Assembly: GCF_932526225.1 (NCBI RefSeq)
Contig: NC_064044.1
Coordinates: 12,538,084 to 12,602,083, forward strand
Source of the DNA: Nematostella vectensis
Taxonomy: Eukaryota; Cnidaria; Anthozoa; Actiniaria; Edwardsiidae
Reading direction: 5' to 3'
Length of the DNA stretch: 64,000 nt
Made by a program: the position numbers and the translations under genes. Shown here piece after piece: positions 42,561 to 56,958 of this stretch (positions are counted from its first letter, which is position 1; every line of letters starts with the position of its first letter). Below the pieces are notes generated by a model. It did not search any database, had not been told where the DNA came from, and saw only the letters and a list, made by a program, of their open reading frames with translations.

Positions 42561-45500
42561 GACATGTTATGGATTGCTTGACATTAAAGAAATGTCTGAC
42601 GCGCTTAGAGAAACTTTTCAGGGATCATCGACAGAAGTGCGGATCACGTGACATGTAAGGAATGCGTGACTGCTTGGATACTGAGTATACTTTCACGATA
42701 ATGCGTGACATATACTCCTTTTGGAACATACGGGGAACTCAATCATATCAGAGTGCCGCTGTTACCCTTTAGGCAGTTTTATGTAGCTGAAACTTGGTTC
42801 ACCCAAAACAAGAAAAAACGAGAAGATACGAGCCCTACTACGCGCTTGTGTATTATCCCCCCATTGCGAGTAAATGTTGTTTTTGCTTCTTTAATTTCCG
42901 CATAGCAGGGGAGTGGCGACCTTATTATTTCACACAAGAAAATAAAATAATACTAGAAAATGTTTCTCACACACCAACCAAAACACAGCTAAGCTTTGAT
43001 ATTACCTGGATTATTTTTGATAGCATAAAAAGTATATGGAATTTCGGCTATTCAAGTACATATTTTTTTATTCAATATTTCTCTCTTAGATAATACCCAC
43101 TCCGACGATAAACGAGTCTATGGAATCGCCGTCAGACTCTTCCTAGTTATGATAGTTTCACACAGAGTTGTTTGAATAAGAAACCTGTATTGAGACCCCC
43201 CCTAAAGCGTACTATTGGACTCCCCTCTTGTGTACTGCTATTATTGTCTCCGATCAGTCACGGAATACTTAAAACGCGTTAAAGACGCTCAAAAATGTTT
43301 TTTTTTTTTTTAAAAAAAAGCTTGCTTGCGCAGAAGATTCTCTATTTACGGAAAAAAATTATAAGTAACTCCAAGTGAGTGGGTAAACACCCTAAAAGGT
43401 ACCAAGAAAAATAACAAAAAGCTGCTTTTTTTGCCCGACAGTCGAGAAAGGTCCTCAATGGACTAAACATAATACCCGACTTTTTTCAATTTGTTCAAAT
43501 AAACCCTTAACTTGTCGACCTAGTGAGTTCAAAGTATTCTATATTTGTTGAGTCAGTGGAGATACTGTAAAGGCAAAAAAAAATCCCTTTTTATTCTTTC
43601 GTGATTTTTATAAGAGAACTCATTAAATTCCTCCCCCCCCCCCCCCCTCCTCGGAAAAAATAAAGTCCACTTTTACTGATTTCGCACCCCCCCCCCCCCC
43701 CCCCAAATAAAAAAATATATAATCCTGGGTACGGGCCTGCACGGGTCTATTTTTCACCAATTTATCACCTCAGTCCTTCCACCTTTTCCGAGCCAGTTGA
43801 CCTACACGCTGGGTCAGGCCCACTGGTAATCATCGAGACACAGTGGAGACAAGATAATGCTCAATTAGTCAGTGACTATCACAACTGCCAAGCTGTGTAA
43901 TCTTGCTGTGTGTTTGAAACGGAACGCTGTGAATATGGTGCTTGTCGTTATTTACACAGTTTGAACTGGAATCCTACTACGATAAGTCAATTAAATAGTT
44001 CATCCTGGCTGGGATGGCTTTCTGCGAATCCGGCATCTTGTCTGAGAGATCCTTTTATCATCGCCATCTAACCAAAGATACCAGCTCAATTCTGTTACAA
44101 GAACATCCTCCTTGTCTAACCTTAGTGCCGTACAAAAGTATCAAACTTTCTTTTTAGTTGTTGTTTTTTTTTTTCGAGATTTTATTGAAAACATTATGTG
44201 CCTTCCAAAGTTTAAATAAAACAATAACAAAGGTGTGGCTGTGAATGGCTCTTTAAAATGGTCTATCAGCCGCTATTTTTGTTGTCCTTGCAAAATAGAA
44301 AGAGTGAAAAAATCTAAAAACAAAAAAACATCCATTTAAAGCCACTTATTTTGCGGTGGTGTTTTGTGTGTTTTTTTTTTCTTTGGTAGATGAAGTATAA
44401 AACGTTGTTTTTAACATAGCTACTCCAAAATTTATCACACGCCTTCCAGTTAAAAATAAAAACAATAACAAAAGTATGTCTGACTAGAGCTCCTTAACAA
44501 GCGTTTGTTAACGACGCGTTTTTTTTTTTTTTTTTTTTTTTTTTCAAAAAGCAGGAGACACTCTCAAAGACGATATCTCACGTCGTCCCCCACTTGAGGA
44601 TAAGCTCTCCATCATCCCTATCGAGTATTTGATTTCGCATGTGCCCGTTCGGATTTCCACATCCGGACACTAGCCTAAAACACGTCTTTGCGCGTGCCAT
44701 GGACGCACCCGTACTCTTGACCCCGCTGCTCGATCTGTCGACAAATTGCTTCATTTAGTCTTGAATTCAATTAGAGACGCGTGTTGCATCCCTACGTTTG
44801 CGTTTGGACTGCGTCTACGAGCCATTCGCGTTCGCGTTGATATTACGTTGCGTTTACATCATGTAATTGTTATCGTCAGTTTTGAAAAAAAATAATTTTG
44901 CGGTTTCTCTTTTCGCGTTTCTGTTTTGCGTCTTTTTACTGAAATCCATCCTTGTACTTACGCCGTTTATTTTCATAGTGTATCCTTGTTGTTAGCAGTT
45001 AAGAACCATTTTTTATCTTTAACTCGGGTCCTTTTATCTGTGGACTGTTTAGTCTAATTCGCGTCCTGTTTGCGGCTTGACCGCGTCCTATTGTCCGCAT
45101 ATCTGCTGTAAAAAGAGTCCAGTGTTTCCGGATCGCGCGTTAAGATTGCCAAAGATTGGCTCGTGGTTCTTTTGTCAATGACCTTTGTATAGTGACAAAT
45201 GCAATCACGATGCCTCTTGTCAAGTGCGCGCAAACACGTCACACACGGTTATTACATCGGGTTTCTCGCCAAAGGCCATTTGATATCCTTTCAACCATGC
45301 TTTGGCCTGTCGCCATTCCAAGCTGAGTTGATTCCGGCTACGCCAGCTAATTTGGCTACTGTAATTGCTCGCGTAACACCCTTCAAGCAGCAAAACCGTC
45401 CGGGAAAATAAAATCGAGAAGAAAAAAATAAGCCACTCCCCCTGTCAATTATTAAATGGTCCGTACCTAACCATTATGTATATTGCATTCCGTATGTCGC

Positions 45501-45866
45501 GCCACGTCCTATGATATCCTATGCTACTTTACGATACTCTTAACGTAATATGGTGGAAGATCCGTATGTTACGTTGTATTGTGACGATGTATGTTAAGAT
45601 CTGTAGGGTGTTCATTCGTAATAACAGGGTGTCCGCAACAAGCTGTGTTCGTTATGTCCCCCCCTCTCCCCCTTCCCTAAGTATAGTTTATTCAATGGCG
45701 GATCTCGGGGTGGGCCGAGCCCCCCCCCCCCCCCCCCCCCCACCCCCATTTTCAGATATTAGGCTTAAAAATAACAAGAAATATTAAGGAAATCCTCGAA
45801 AAACAATAACACGCCCCCCCCCCCTTCCTCGGAACCCTTGTTTCGCTCCCCCTTTCTGAAACTCCT

Positions 45867-46365
45867 GGATCTGCCCTTGTTATTTCCGTTATTATCACGT
45901 TTCAACTAGGTTTTCTTTTCCCTTTTTTTCATCTGGCATTGCTCCGACGCGAATAAAGAATGATGTAAAGTCGTCCCTACTCTATGTGAACAATTACGTT
46001 TATTAACACAATGCCTAGGCCCACGACACAAATAACTATTGGTTAAGTTAAACATAACAAATACCGCACTCATATTTGGTCTATATAACCTCCCAATTTC
46101 ATCATCTACATGTAGATGTAGATGTAGATGGATCTGCCCTTGTTATTTCCGTTATTATCACGTTTCAACTAGGTTTTCTTTTCCCTTTTTTTCATCTGGC
46201 ATTGCTCCGACGCGAATAAAGAATGATGTAAAGTCGTCCCTACTCTATGTGAACAATTACGTTTATTAACACAATGCCTAGGCCCACGACACAAATAACT
46301 ATTGGTTAAGTTAAACATAACAAATACCGCACTCATATTTGGTCTATATAACCTCCCAATTTCAT
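45867..46365. repeat. Direct duplication, two identical 236-bp copies
   Basis: Copy 1 (45867-46102) and copy 2 (46130-46365) begin GGATCTGCCCTTGTTATTTC and end CCTCCCAATTTCAT. I found no difference on reading both. They are separated by 27 bp rich in TGTAGA. It is either a very recent duplication or an assembly duplication. Confidence 0.9.
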
Positions 46366-49037
46366 TTAAATGACGATAACTAATGCCGTTTCGGTTTCGC
46401 CGCTGGAAAGATTAATAACGTTAAAATCGAAATTAGTTTTTGTACTCAAGGAGTGTTTGATTGGTGCTGTTGTATTTCGGTGTTTTTCCGGCTTGTTTTC
46501 TCTCGTCGCTTTTTTATTTATTATGAATGGGGTCCATTGAGATCGCGCCGATTTGTGGGAGGGCATCCTTTGTGTCATCTTACCGTTTTCGTGCCGCGCG
46601 AATTTTGATCAATGCTTCCTTTTAACTGTTGTGACAGAAATGATAACAGAGTCGTCCTATTCGTTTCTCGCCGCAAAAAGTCTGACAAAATAATTACAGA
46701 ATTGTCTTATTTGTTTCTTACCGCGCGTAACTCATCAATACTTCCTAAATGGTTTGACAGAAATGTGAGAGAGGATCGTCTTTATGGCTTCATGTCCTCG
46801 CAGTCTGATAATTCATTTTTTAACTAAATTAAATTGTGACGGAATAGATTACCATGTCGCCTTATTTTTTTTTTTCTTGCCGCTGGAATAGCTGATAAAT
46901 ACCCTCAAAATCTTTTTTTGTCGCATAGAAGACATTTCCGTTTTGTTATACAGAGACCTAATCGATGCATCCTTTAGTTGTTTATCGGGAACGGGGAAGT
47001 AGAGAATTGGGGCAGTGATAGACTAAGCTCGAGTTTGTTTTAATAAAACTCAAGAAGCGCCAGTTAAAAAAAAATGTAGAATCTTTATCTCTATGCTTCT
47101 TTGAAGTTTCGCTTGTTTTAATTTTGTAGCTTTGCGCTCTGAAGATCTGTAAAGATATAGTCAAATTCAGTTTTTATCAATGCTTTAATCATAAGGATGG
47201 TTTGATTTCTTTTTGGTCCCAAACTATTTAGAATAGTCTTTATGATATGACAATATTTTAAAAAAGTAGCTATTCGGTATAACCGTGCCTTGTTGCTCGT
47301 GAATCCACGTTTTGTTTCGAACAATGTTAATCAATCAGTCTCTAAGCCGGCTTAGGCCAAATTAAGAAACTGTTATATTTTGTGAGGTTGCGCGATTAGA
47401 ATTAACACATAAAAAAGAGGACAGACAGGGGCCTTAAGCCATTTAAGTGTTTTCGAGAATGCAAATCGAGCAATGTTAAACTTTTGCTCATTCAAAAACT
47501 GGCAAAAAAAAAACACTTAATAAATAGCTATTCACCTGTATAAAAACATGCAAGTGAGTATATATCACTAGGAAACCAATTGAGTGTCCTTGAGATAAGC
47601 CATTTGAATGTCCATGAGGAAGTATGATAACCCATGGTATCTTTGTACGGAAAGAAGCCGTTTAAGTGCTGCGTTGACGTGAATTTCTATCGTCGCGATC
47701 GCAGCACCCTGTTATTTTTCTAACAATAAAATTTATCAGCATGGGGCTTGGTCCATCTTGTCTCTGACTCATCTCTTTGATAGAAGAGAATCCCCGTCGC
47801 GGACTTATCCATTCTTTATCTCGGGACGATTGAGTCTCGCCGCGGGTGGAAAGCCAATATGGAGTCGTTTTACGTTGTGCAGTTTGGCACGAATGGGCCA
47901 ATCACAATGCGCCGTTACGGCACGGAGCCCAGTGGGAAGCCATTTCGCGGGTAATGGAATCGTGCATTCCAAACATGACGGTGGAATACTTTTGCAAGTA
48001 TTTTCAGTTAGAACTTGACGGTATTTGAAAATATATTATATTTTCGGAAACAATTTTAATGGAAAGCAAGTCTTGAGATTTGGATCTGGCTGTAATTTGA
48101 CACAAGGATCGATCATTGTTTCTTTTTTATTCGCATCGAGGCCGACCCCTCAATTTTGTCGATTAAAGAAGCTTGATTGATATCTTATCGACAATGTCCT
48201 CGAGCATCATGCTGTTCGCACACCTCTCCTCAGGGGGGAGGGGGTCAGGCATGGAGTATTCGTGGACTTTCATCGTGAGGCTAGCTGGCCGTGTGGCAGG
48301 TGTAGTCTGGTGTCTAGCTAGAAAGCTTACTTCCCCTTATAGTGGAGGACGATGTGAGATGGCGTCTCTGAAACAAATGTCCCGTATTCATTAAAAAACG
48401 CGCCTACCTTGAGACAAACGCTTGGCAGCTTCAAAAAATGAATCTTCGCCATGTAATTAATACATGGCATACGCATTCTTAGGAAAACCATTTTTTTGTT
48501 GTTGTTTTCTTGAAACAAGTGTCCAGCTGATAGAAATAATAGCTTAGCATTACAGTATTACCAGGTGCATTTCGAACGCGTAGAATGGAGGTGTTATAAG
48601 CAGGTCTTCTCTAATTTCTCACAATCAGCCTGTTCAGGGCATGGCTGCGTCCTCCAATATTCTCTTAATGTTTCTGTATCGTCCTCCCGTCCCCCTCCAA
48701 TAGGCCTTACAAGCTCTTTGTTTCTAGAATGACTAGCTCTCGTGTCGGTCTTAACAAAAACGTTGTTTCAAGACAACGCGGCTTGAGCCATCCTGAGCTA
48801 AAGCTAATACTGTACTTTGCAGATATTTCTGTATCGCCCTCTAGAAGCGATTCTAAGGCCTGCTATAGTTCTGCTGTTTTTAGAGTGACTAGCTCATCGT
48901 CGGGTGCAGCAGAAACGTCGCTGCTTTAGCTAGAATACGCTAAAGCTACTATCATTCACGAAGATTTCTGTTATCGCCCTAACAGACCACGTGACACGTG
49001 ACAGTTTACGTGACACGTGTGGCATAGCAATCGCAGA

Positions 49038-49328
49038 CCACGGGCTATAGGATAATTTGACTCCGAAATGAAGTCTAATGTCTTGTTAGTATTGAATAAA
49101 CACGTATCCCTACTTCAACTATATCACTATTATAGTGGGAAGAGAAAAAAAAACGCGCCTCTTGGTGTCGAGGGGGTTATTTACCAGGTGGCGGTGGCGG
49201 TTACAAAGCGCGTCGTTTGAACGAGCTCGCTGCATGAGCCAAACACATCCATTTGAAGTAGGGCTTTATTCAACACTAACAAGACATTAGACTTCATTTC
49301 GGAGTCAAATTATCTTAAAACCCGTGCA
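49038..49328. mobile_element. Foldback element with about 80-bp inverted arms
   Basis: The left arm (GATAATTTGACTCCGAAATG onward, to CCCTACTTCAA) and the right arm (TTGAAGTAGGG to AAATTATC) are inverted copies with few differences; outer bases CACGGG and CCCGTG also pair. The centre (about 125 bp) holds GAGGGGGTTATTTACCAGG and GGCGGTGGCGG. No ORF is seen. It is probably a non-autonomous transposon; no clear target duplication. Confidence 0.8.
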
Positions 49329-52300
49329 CAGACAAACGCAATGTGTATAGGCTCCCTTGAGGGGAAATGATTACGTTGTAATGATGATTATATGTGTTAT
49401 CGATCGGCTTACAGTATGATTATCTGTTCATACCATTTCGCAAATGATTCTATGTCCTGATTGGAAAAACAGCTGATATACCGGCGAAGTGTATTCCCTA
49501 CTTGTGTTGGGGGAGGGGGGTGGGATAAGTTTGGATACGCGAGAGGAAGGGGGGGGGGGTCTTGGAAAGGCTAAAAATATGAAATCATCTGAAAGAAACA
49601 TTTCTTCAGGTTTAAAACACAGCAGTCGTTATCAGCCATATGGATCATATGGGAAAAAGAACTGTTTTTGAATTCTTCAATAAGAAATTACCAAGATAGT
49701 ATGACGTCATAACGGCCACTTTTTTGCGGAATGGGGGCCCATGCGCATGTGCCCTACAAACAAAAACCCTTTTTTCCCTAACAATAAAAGCCTGGAACAC
49801 CATATGAGGTAGCTTTTATAAACTGGAAGAACCCTTCACTCCCTCCCCCCCACCCCCACCCCCTCCCCCTACACACGCGCATACAAATAAACCCAACGGA
49901 AATGCGAGTCCTTGTATAATAATGGTGGTATTATCAGAAGGTGTGGTCCAAATCACGGAAGAGCTGTGCGTGAGGGTCCAAGTCGTCCACCATCCTTGGA
50001 TTGAAAATTTATAGGAAAACCACGTCCGATGTATGCGTGAGATCTCAGGCTGGACGTTCTCATGAAAAACGTTCTTATAAAACAATGAGTGTATTCCTTA
50101 ATTCCAATTTTTTCTAAGTATTTGTAAACAAAGTTCTGTTTTCTTAATGCGCTCCCACGTTCTAGCCACATTCCATGTGGATGCGATATCTTTTAAACGG
50201 CTTATTCCCGTGCTCTCGGAAATAGGAAGTGACTTTTTCAGCGCATCGATAGAAGCCTATAATAAATTATAAAGCCGATACCAGCGATTACGTACGGGAC
50301 AATGAAAAATTGTTTTCTGCAATCACATATTTTTGCGCTTGTAAGCAACCAAGTTTGTCGATCTCGTTAATGTAAGACTATGAATATATTTAGTGCTGGT
50401 TCTCATTCCAAGTTTAGATATTAATTTCTAGACATGTTACAATAAAATAAATCCTATCCAATCCGATTTTAAACCACAATGAAATGTTCTCACACCCATT
50501 TAATCCGTTTCCTCGTCATTCTATTCGTCCAAGCTTCCCCTCTTTGTTTGCGGCAATCAGGGCTATTTAGTCTACTCCTGATCTGATCCTAGAGATAATA
50601 CTTTAAACCTTTCCGCCCTATCCAATTGCTAGAGTGAGCAAGCTTTTCTCGCTCTACATGCGTCCATATCTTTTTCCTGCGTCTATATAAATTCATCGGT
50701 CTTTTCTGAGGTTAAAACATGATACGTATGACCTTAATCCTTGCAATACTCGCTGAATAGCGCGTTATTTTAAATATTATTTGATTATTGGGCAAAGACG
50801 GTACTTTGGCCATTATTACATATCGTCTTTTTACGCGCCGGCCGGGCTATGTGTATTCTCTTAGAATGAACTAATATCCGTTTTGGCGCACCAAAATGAG
50901 ATTTCATAATGTCCTTTTCTGACGTATCTCGACAACTAATCAGGGACTACTAGAGTCGCGATGCGGACTTCCCCAATCGTGCGATAATTTTCTTGCGTTA
51001 AGAGAAAATCATTTGAAATATGAGTACGTCCATTATGTGCAAGTATTTCATTGAAAGCGTTGTTTGTTTTTTTCGACTTTGTCGGCGAGAGAAAGGAAGA
51101 AAAGGAACTAATTTTTAAGCGACTGATTAAAACATCATAATTCGTATAGATCGGGAATTTACTGCCAATATCAGTAACCGCCTTAAAGTTTTACATGTGT
51201 ACGTGCTGTTTTTTATTTCATTTCATTTCTTTTTTTAGCGCGTCAATTTATCCTTGCAAGTACGTCTCGCTAAAGCTGAACATTACGTGTCTCAGAGGGT
51301 CGTCATCTCGTCCCCTGGAGCTTTCGCAACAAAACATCCACAATGACAGACTAAAAGTAGCGTGTCAGCTTAAGCCCGGGATGAACCGCAAAACTGCTTC
51401 AAGAACAAACTACTACTGCATTATCAGTGAGATAAAACCGCCCTTTGCATTCCCGCGTCCCGCTAGTAAAATAATTCGCGCGTACATTAGCTTTAGTTGA
51501 GATCTTCACTCGTTAACTCAGCACAGTTTAAATATAGCATTTGTCTTAAGCGGTTTTCAATTACGGAAAGAGTGGCACTAGTGTCTATTTTCTCGAATGA
51601 ATTTTTGCGAGCGTTTCATCTCACCATGGCGACTTTAACCGTGCGCCACCGGTTCTCCATTCTCCACATCGTGTTTCAAGCGCAAATATTTACTCATCAA
51701 AATGTCGGTGAAATTACTGTTTTGCACCTGTAGCCTATTTAACCGTTTTGCGCTTCTTTTCTTTCAAAAGGAAAGCCTTTTAATTCAATCTACAACCTCT
51801 TAGCTATCCCTCAGGGCTGGATAATCTTCCTTGAGAATTGCGTAAATTCCCTTTTTCTTCACGAAATTACGAGAGCTTTGTCCCAGAGTCATTTTCCCAT
51901 ACCTGGAATACGCGTGAGAAATTCTGAATTTGTTAAAGCTTCAATTTTAAAGACGATCTCGGCGTTTCAAGCGTTCAGAAATTTTTAGTCGGAAAACAAG
52001 CAGAGTGCTTAGTGGGAAATAGATGGTTTGCGCTTATTTGTCTAACATCTTCTAATTTGCATTCTATACAAATCGCTCAATTGTCCGAACAAGAGAAGCG
52101 GCTTTATTTTTGAGAATGAAAACCCTCGATTGAAGGATATAAAGCCGTTACCTTTCTTTCTGAGAAATAAATAAAAACGTACAAAGCGGAATTTAGAATG
52201 AACCCTATGACTAAGATAATATATCATCGTTGAAGCTCGCGTGCGCAAGAATTTTTTTCTCTGGTTGTTTTTTCGCCGTCTCGTGCGTTTCTAATACAAA

Positions 52301-55300
52301 TAATGATACCACCTATATAGCAAACCAATAGAGCGTGCAGACAGGACACGACGCCAAGTGTCAATATTATTAGTCTCGCTTCCCTCGTCATAGATTCACA
52401 AAGTGACATTCAAAATTAGGGACCAGTTGAAGAAAGGGAGGAACAACGGAATAAGATATTAACGGCGCATAAAGCTGTCAACCCGACTTTGCGAGTCATT
52501 AAGAATAGCGCGCATATTTTAGCGGAGACTAGATTGCCCCAGTGCTAATTGCCCTATCACGGAATGGTAGCTGGAACTCACGCGCCTAACCGTCGGTCAA
52601 TAACCACTGCGTGCACTCCAGGTAAACTCTCGTGCCAACATAACACTTTCGTTCCAATCTCTCTATCTCGCTGTGTTTGTACAAGGTCGCCACTATTCTT
52701 TTTCAGCTTTGGCCCGATTTCTCGCCTAAAAGCCGCTTTCTACTCACATCAATATTAAGTTCCTTTTATCTTTGCTAATCGACGTAAGCTCTATCTGGTT
52801 GTAGCCCGCGCTTCTGTTTTTAATATCAACGCGATATTCTGATCTTGATTAAGCGCGCTGATTTCAAGACACGCAGTGAATCCGAACGAGCTCGAGCTAT
52901 CTATGAAAACATGCGTGCGGGAACATGTCTCAACCCCCAAACGCGTGTTTTTAAGCGATTTTCGTCTCGCAGTTTATTTCTACTTTGAAAAGTTTCACCG
53001 TGCAATTAATTTAGACAATCCAATCCCCTTTCGTACGGCGGAGATAACATTTTTGCGGAGGCGTTTTTGTTGGTCATCACAATAAATTTATTCATTTGAG
53101 CTGCACAAGAAATAAAACTTATAATGTCGGAGTAAGACTAGTTGTCATTAACGCGAAATGATCTCAATAAAATTGACCAAAACGAGAAATGACCCGGCGG
53201 CGCGCAAACCATAGGACGAAAGCACGCAAACTGCACGCTAAACCGCAAAACTGCCGTACATTTTGACCGCGTTGTACGAGTACGTATACAGAATTAATGT
53301 AATAATCTCGATTTGTTTTCCAGATTATCAAGGAGGAAGACGCTAAGAACAGATGGAAAGCGAAACTACGCTTTTCATTTGAGTAATCTCCTATTGTTAT
53401 GATTACAATTGTGAAAGTCATATTTTACGTTCTATCGGACGTTGCAAATTCGATTTATTTTATTCCACGCATTATAATACATAACCACATTTGCACATAG
53501 CAAAAAGTATATTAAAATGTTGTATTAAAAGTATAGAAAGAGTATAGAAATCATTTTGCTTTACTTTCTTCACAACACGATAAAAAAACATTCACTAGGA
53601 AGAGTATGCAGCGCGCAAAGATGGTATCAAATAGAACATCACAGGCACATCAAAAAATTCCACTGCGTTTACTTTACACTCTCTCAATATTTCCATTACT
53701 AAACCCCAGTTCCTGTTTTTATAAATCCCCTTTGTGTTAAAAGTAAAGATTTTAGCGACACAAGTGTCGTTAGTAAACTTCTAGTTGTGCACTTTGAGCT
53801 CTTTAAACAGACTTGTTCGCGTTTCTAGTGTTTACAAACCAACCAGCGTACGTAAATCATAAAATCCAGAGGTCTGTTTACTATCTGAACATCTATCCTT
53901 CAACGCCCAAGACCGTAGCGGCTTCATTTCCTCAGAGGTCGCAGGAGAATTGACGGGTTTTGTTCTGCGTCGCGCAGACCGTAAGCCCCTAAAGCCTGGC
54001 ATCAAGCAGTGACGTCTAACCGGTGATAGGTGTGAACTATCACTGAGGTTTGTTTTATTGGCGAGATAATCCGACAGCTTTTCAATGTGTTCATGATGTG
54101 TGAATGTTATTTTTACCGTGTGAATGATCCTTGTACAAGCCTTCAAAACACGACTAGCTCAAATCGCACTTTAGTTCAACGCCCTTCGTTTAGAACCTTA
54201 ATAAATTTTGCTTTCTGAGTTGATCCTCGTTAATGGATTTCAATGTTTATCGTTCTTTTGTGGTCGCGACAAACAACGTCGCAGAGCATTCTTCGTATCA
54301 CGGAGCCGTACGCTTTGTGTTCTTACACTTATTATGTTCTCTGCAGCATTTCCAAACGTTACGATTCACTTATAGTTTTCGCTTAACGATCTATTATGAG
54401 TCTGTCCTAAAAAAGTGAGATTATAAGGTCCGTTTTTAACGATAATTTCTTCCTTATCAGCACCAAATCGATCACTGCTATTTTCGTCTCGTGTAATTTC
54501 TGTAACTTGAACTATATTTGTGTTGGCTTGCCCGTCTAAAAGAAATTTATGCCTCTGCGAGAACTATATTTATTTTAGTAAGTAGGCAATTGAAGCAATT
54601 CGAGTCTTATATGATCTTTTAGAATAGGATTCCCTTCTCTATACATTTTGTAATTAAAACCGAAGCGTTAGTCGGAAGACAAAACTTCGATAAGTTTTGT
54701 CTAATATCTCTCGCAAGTGTGTGTGGAAACGATGCCGGGAAGATATTACATGTGAACCAAAAGTCCATTACAAAAATACATCAAGTAATAAATAAAAACC
54801 GCATGAATTACTATGAAGTATTAGCAGATAGTTAACAGACCGCCGCATACAAAAACAGTCGATTCACAAATACCATACGCTCAGAACGAGAAAAAAAGCA
54901 GAACGCCATAGTACTTGGTGATTATGATGGCAGTGTACCAGCTTTGCGAACCTGAAATTAAGTCTAGCTCTTATCGCTTGGGTACGTTGAAGTAATTCGA
55001 TTATGAAGTACGTTGCCGGAAGTGGGTTCGCGAATGTATGGTAAAGCAATTATGTTGTAAGCGCGGAGACGAGAGGTCCAACCTGCGTGATTCTTACTTT
55101 GATAGCTTAGCCAAAAGATGTCTTGGGGTCGTGGCTGGGCATAAATGAATAACTGCATTGGACAATCCGCATCGCATTTAAGTTATCGCTTCTAGTCAGA
55201 ATTGACGGAAACGTCTAGGGCGTACTGATTATATGTAAATATAAGTACCATTCCGCGCCACCGCAATCTGAACACGTCGTATTTGAAGCCTTAGCGTGTT

Positions 55301-56958
55301 AAATAAAATTATTACCATTATAGTAAGCGCAACCTATTTCTCGACACCATCCTATGACAAATCAGAGTTGCTAATGAACGTCGTGCGAAAATACGCGTAT
55401 TTCACGGTAGTTCGCCGCGCTTCAAGACGCAAAGGCCGGAAACCAGCTCGTTACACCTGGAGGCAGACGAGGGGACTTCGCCGGGTTACCATGGAAACGA
55501 TCAATCTGCCGAGGGGTTGCCATAGAGATGGCTAATCTAGTGCGACTTTGGAAAGCGATAATAAAACAAGTCAAAAGGATGTCAGTCCTTGAGGCGGCTT
55601 GTCAAAACAAGAGACGAGTGCCAACGTAAACCGCAAAGCGGGGACGAGACGCGCGTTCAATACAAGTCTTGAAAAGGAGACGTGCGTTCAACTAAATCGA
55701 GTTATTTCACTACGTAATGCAGCCAATACACCAATTTCTCTCGCTCTCTCTACTTTGCGTTCAGCAATAATCTGTTTGGTTATCTGCGCCGCGAATTGTA
55801 GATCTCGCTGATAAGGGTTTTGTCGGCACGGGTTTCGCGAAGTGTTTGCGCGCGATTGTGTCAAAGCTCTCGCATGGCAGGGGCGATCAAGATTGAAAAG
55901 TACAAGCGCTGGGGGGTCTTTTGTTAACGTTCACGGTTGGCCGCGTTCACAGCTCGTTTATTTATCAATCCTTGAGTATTACGGAAAGATCTGGGGGTAA
56001 ACTTGGGCGCACGTTTGCACGCAAAGTGTGAAGGGCTCGTTCGATCGCTGCTACATCTGTTATCAAACCCCTTCAAGCCAGACAAGCTAAGACGTCGTTT
56101 TGTCTCCCAACTTTAGCATATCGATTTCGCGATTAACCCTACGGACTGCGAAACTAGGAACGCGTCAAAGCCCGAACTTGCCGAGACACACATAGGAAAT
56201 CCATCCGTGCACCTTAAAAGCATATTTATTATTATTTCCCAGTGCGTGCCTTGAAGAGAAATGCACGCCTCAGCCCGACGTGTTGATTTTCAAAGCAATC
56301 GAAGCGGTGATCAGTCCTGAGCGTCTACTTGGCTCTTGAACTGAAAATCCGACTACCTCGCGTCTCCTATACTGATTACTTTTATGGCTTTACAGATAAA
56401 AGTCTTTTGGGAATTGCCCGCAATGTTCATAGCACTGCTCGCCATTCAAAGCTCGAGTTAGTTTTGTCTGCGGTGGTCAATCGTGGCTTTACGATTTCCA
56501 TTTATTGAGTGCGAAAGCAGACAGTTCGCGCAGTGCGCAAGCTCACAAGTCACGCATCGCAGCGCTCGTATACCCACGTGGGAGTTGTATTTGTTCGTCT
56601 GTCGAGTGGTTGGACCCACCTACCGAGCATTCTGGTTGGTTAGTCGCCGTGTTGATGAGGTACAGCGTGAATTGTGCTTGTGATCGCAGCCCGTCTGGGA
56701 GCTCGTCAAGTTCGCCCGCTCAAATCGCACGCCGGCGTCTCAAGTAACGTGAATTCAACATCTCAAACGTGTTTTCAGAACTCCTGCACCTCGTGTGATT
56801 ATAGCTGAGGCGTTAAATTTTGGAATTACTCGCTGAGCTTGTATTCACGCGCTCAAGGCTCGTGAGAGGGATGATCAGACTCACGTTACGGATCGCTTGT
56901 GACCGCTAGTACAGCTTCGCGAACATTGTTTGGTTTACGTTCTTCGATAACACGATCC

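Larger units (their letters stand above)
42600..56958. other. Long gene-free stretch upstream of TET, CpG-rich in its right part
   Basis: I find no coding exon in about 14 kb. The left part (to about 44.6 kb) is AT-rich with long T and C runs (about 43620-43710, 44160 and 44520-44545). From about 44.7 kb onward CG dinucleotides are visibly more frequent than around NPC1 and the K2P channel, and this continues into the TET gene to about 59 kb. Short ORFs of 60-100 codons have no family features. It may hold distal 5' exons or regulatory DNA for TET. A tandem duplication (45867-46365) and a foldback (49038-49328) are listed separately. Confidence 0.5.

Noticed and set aside
43620-45745. Long C, G and T runs as regulatory tracts
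   Set aside because: Homopolymer runs of 15-25 bases occur throughout the window and are commonly polymorphic or mis-sequenced; nothing ties them to a gene.
50700-56500. Short ORFs (60-105 codons) upstream of TET as possible small genes
   Set aside because: No recognisable domain, no consistent splice-linked neighbours, and lengths expected by chance.
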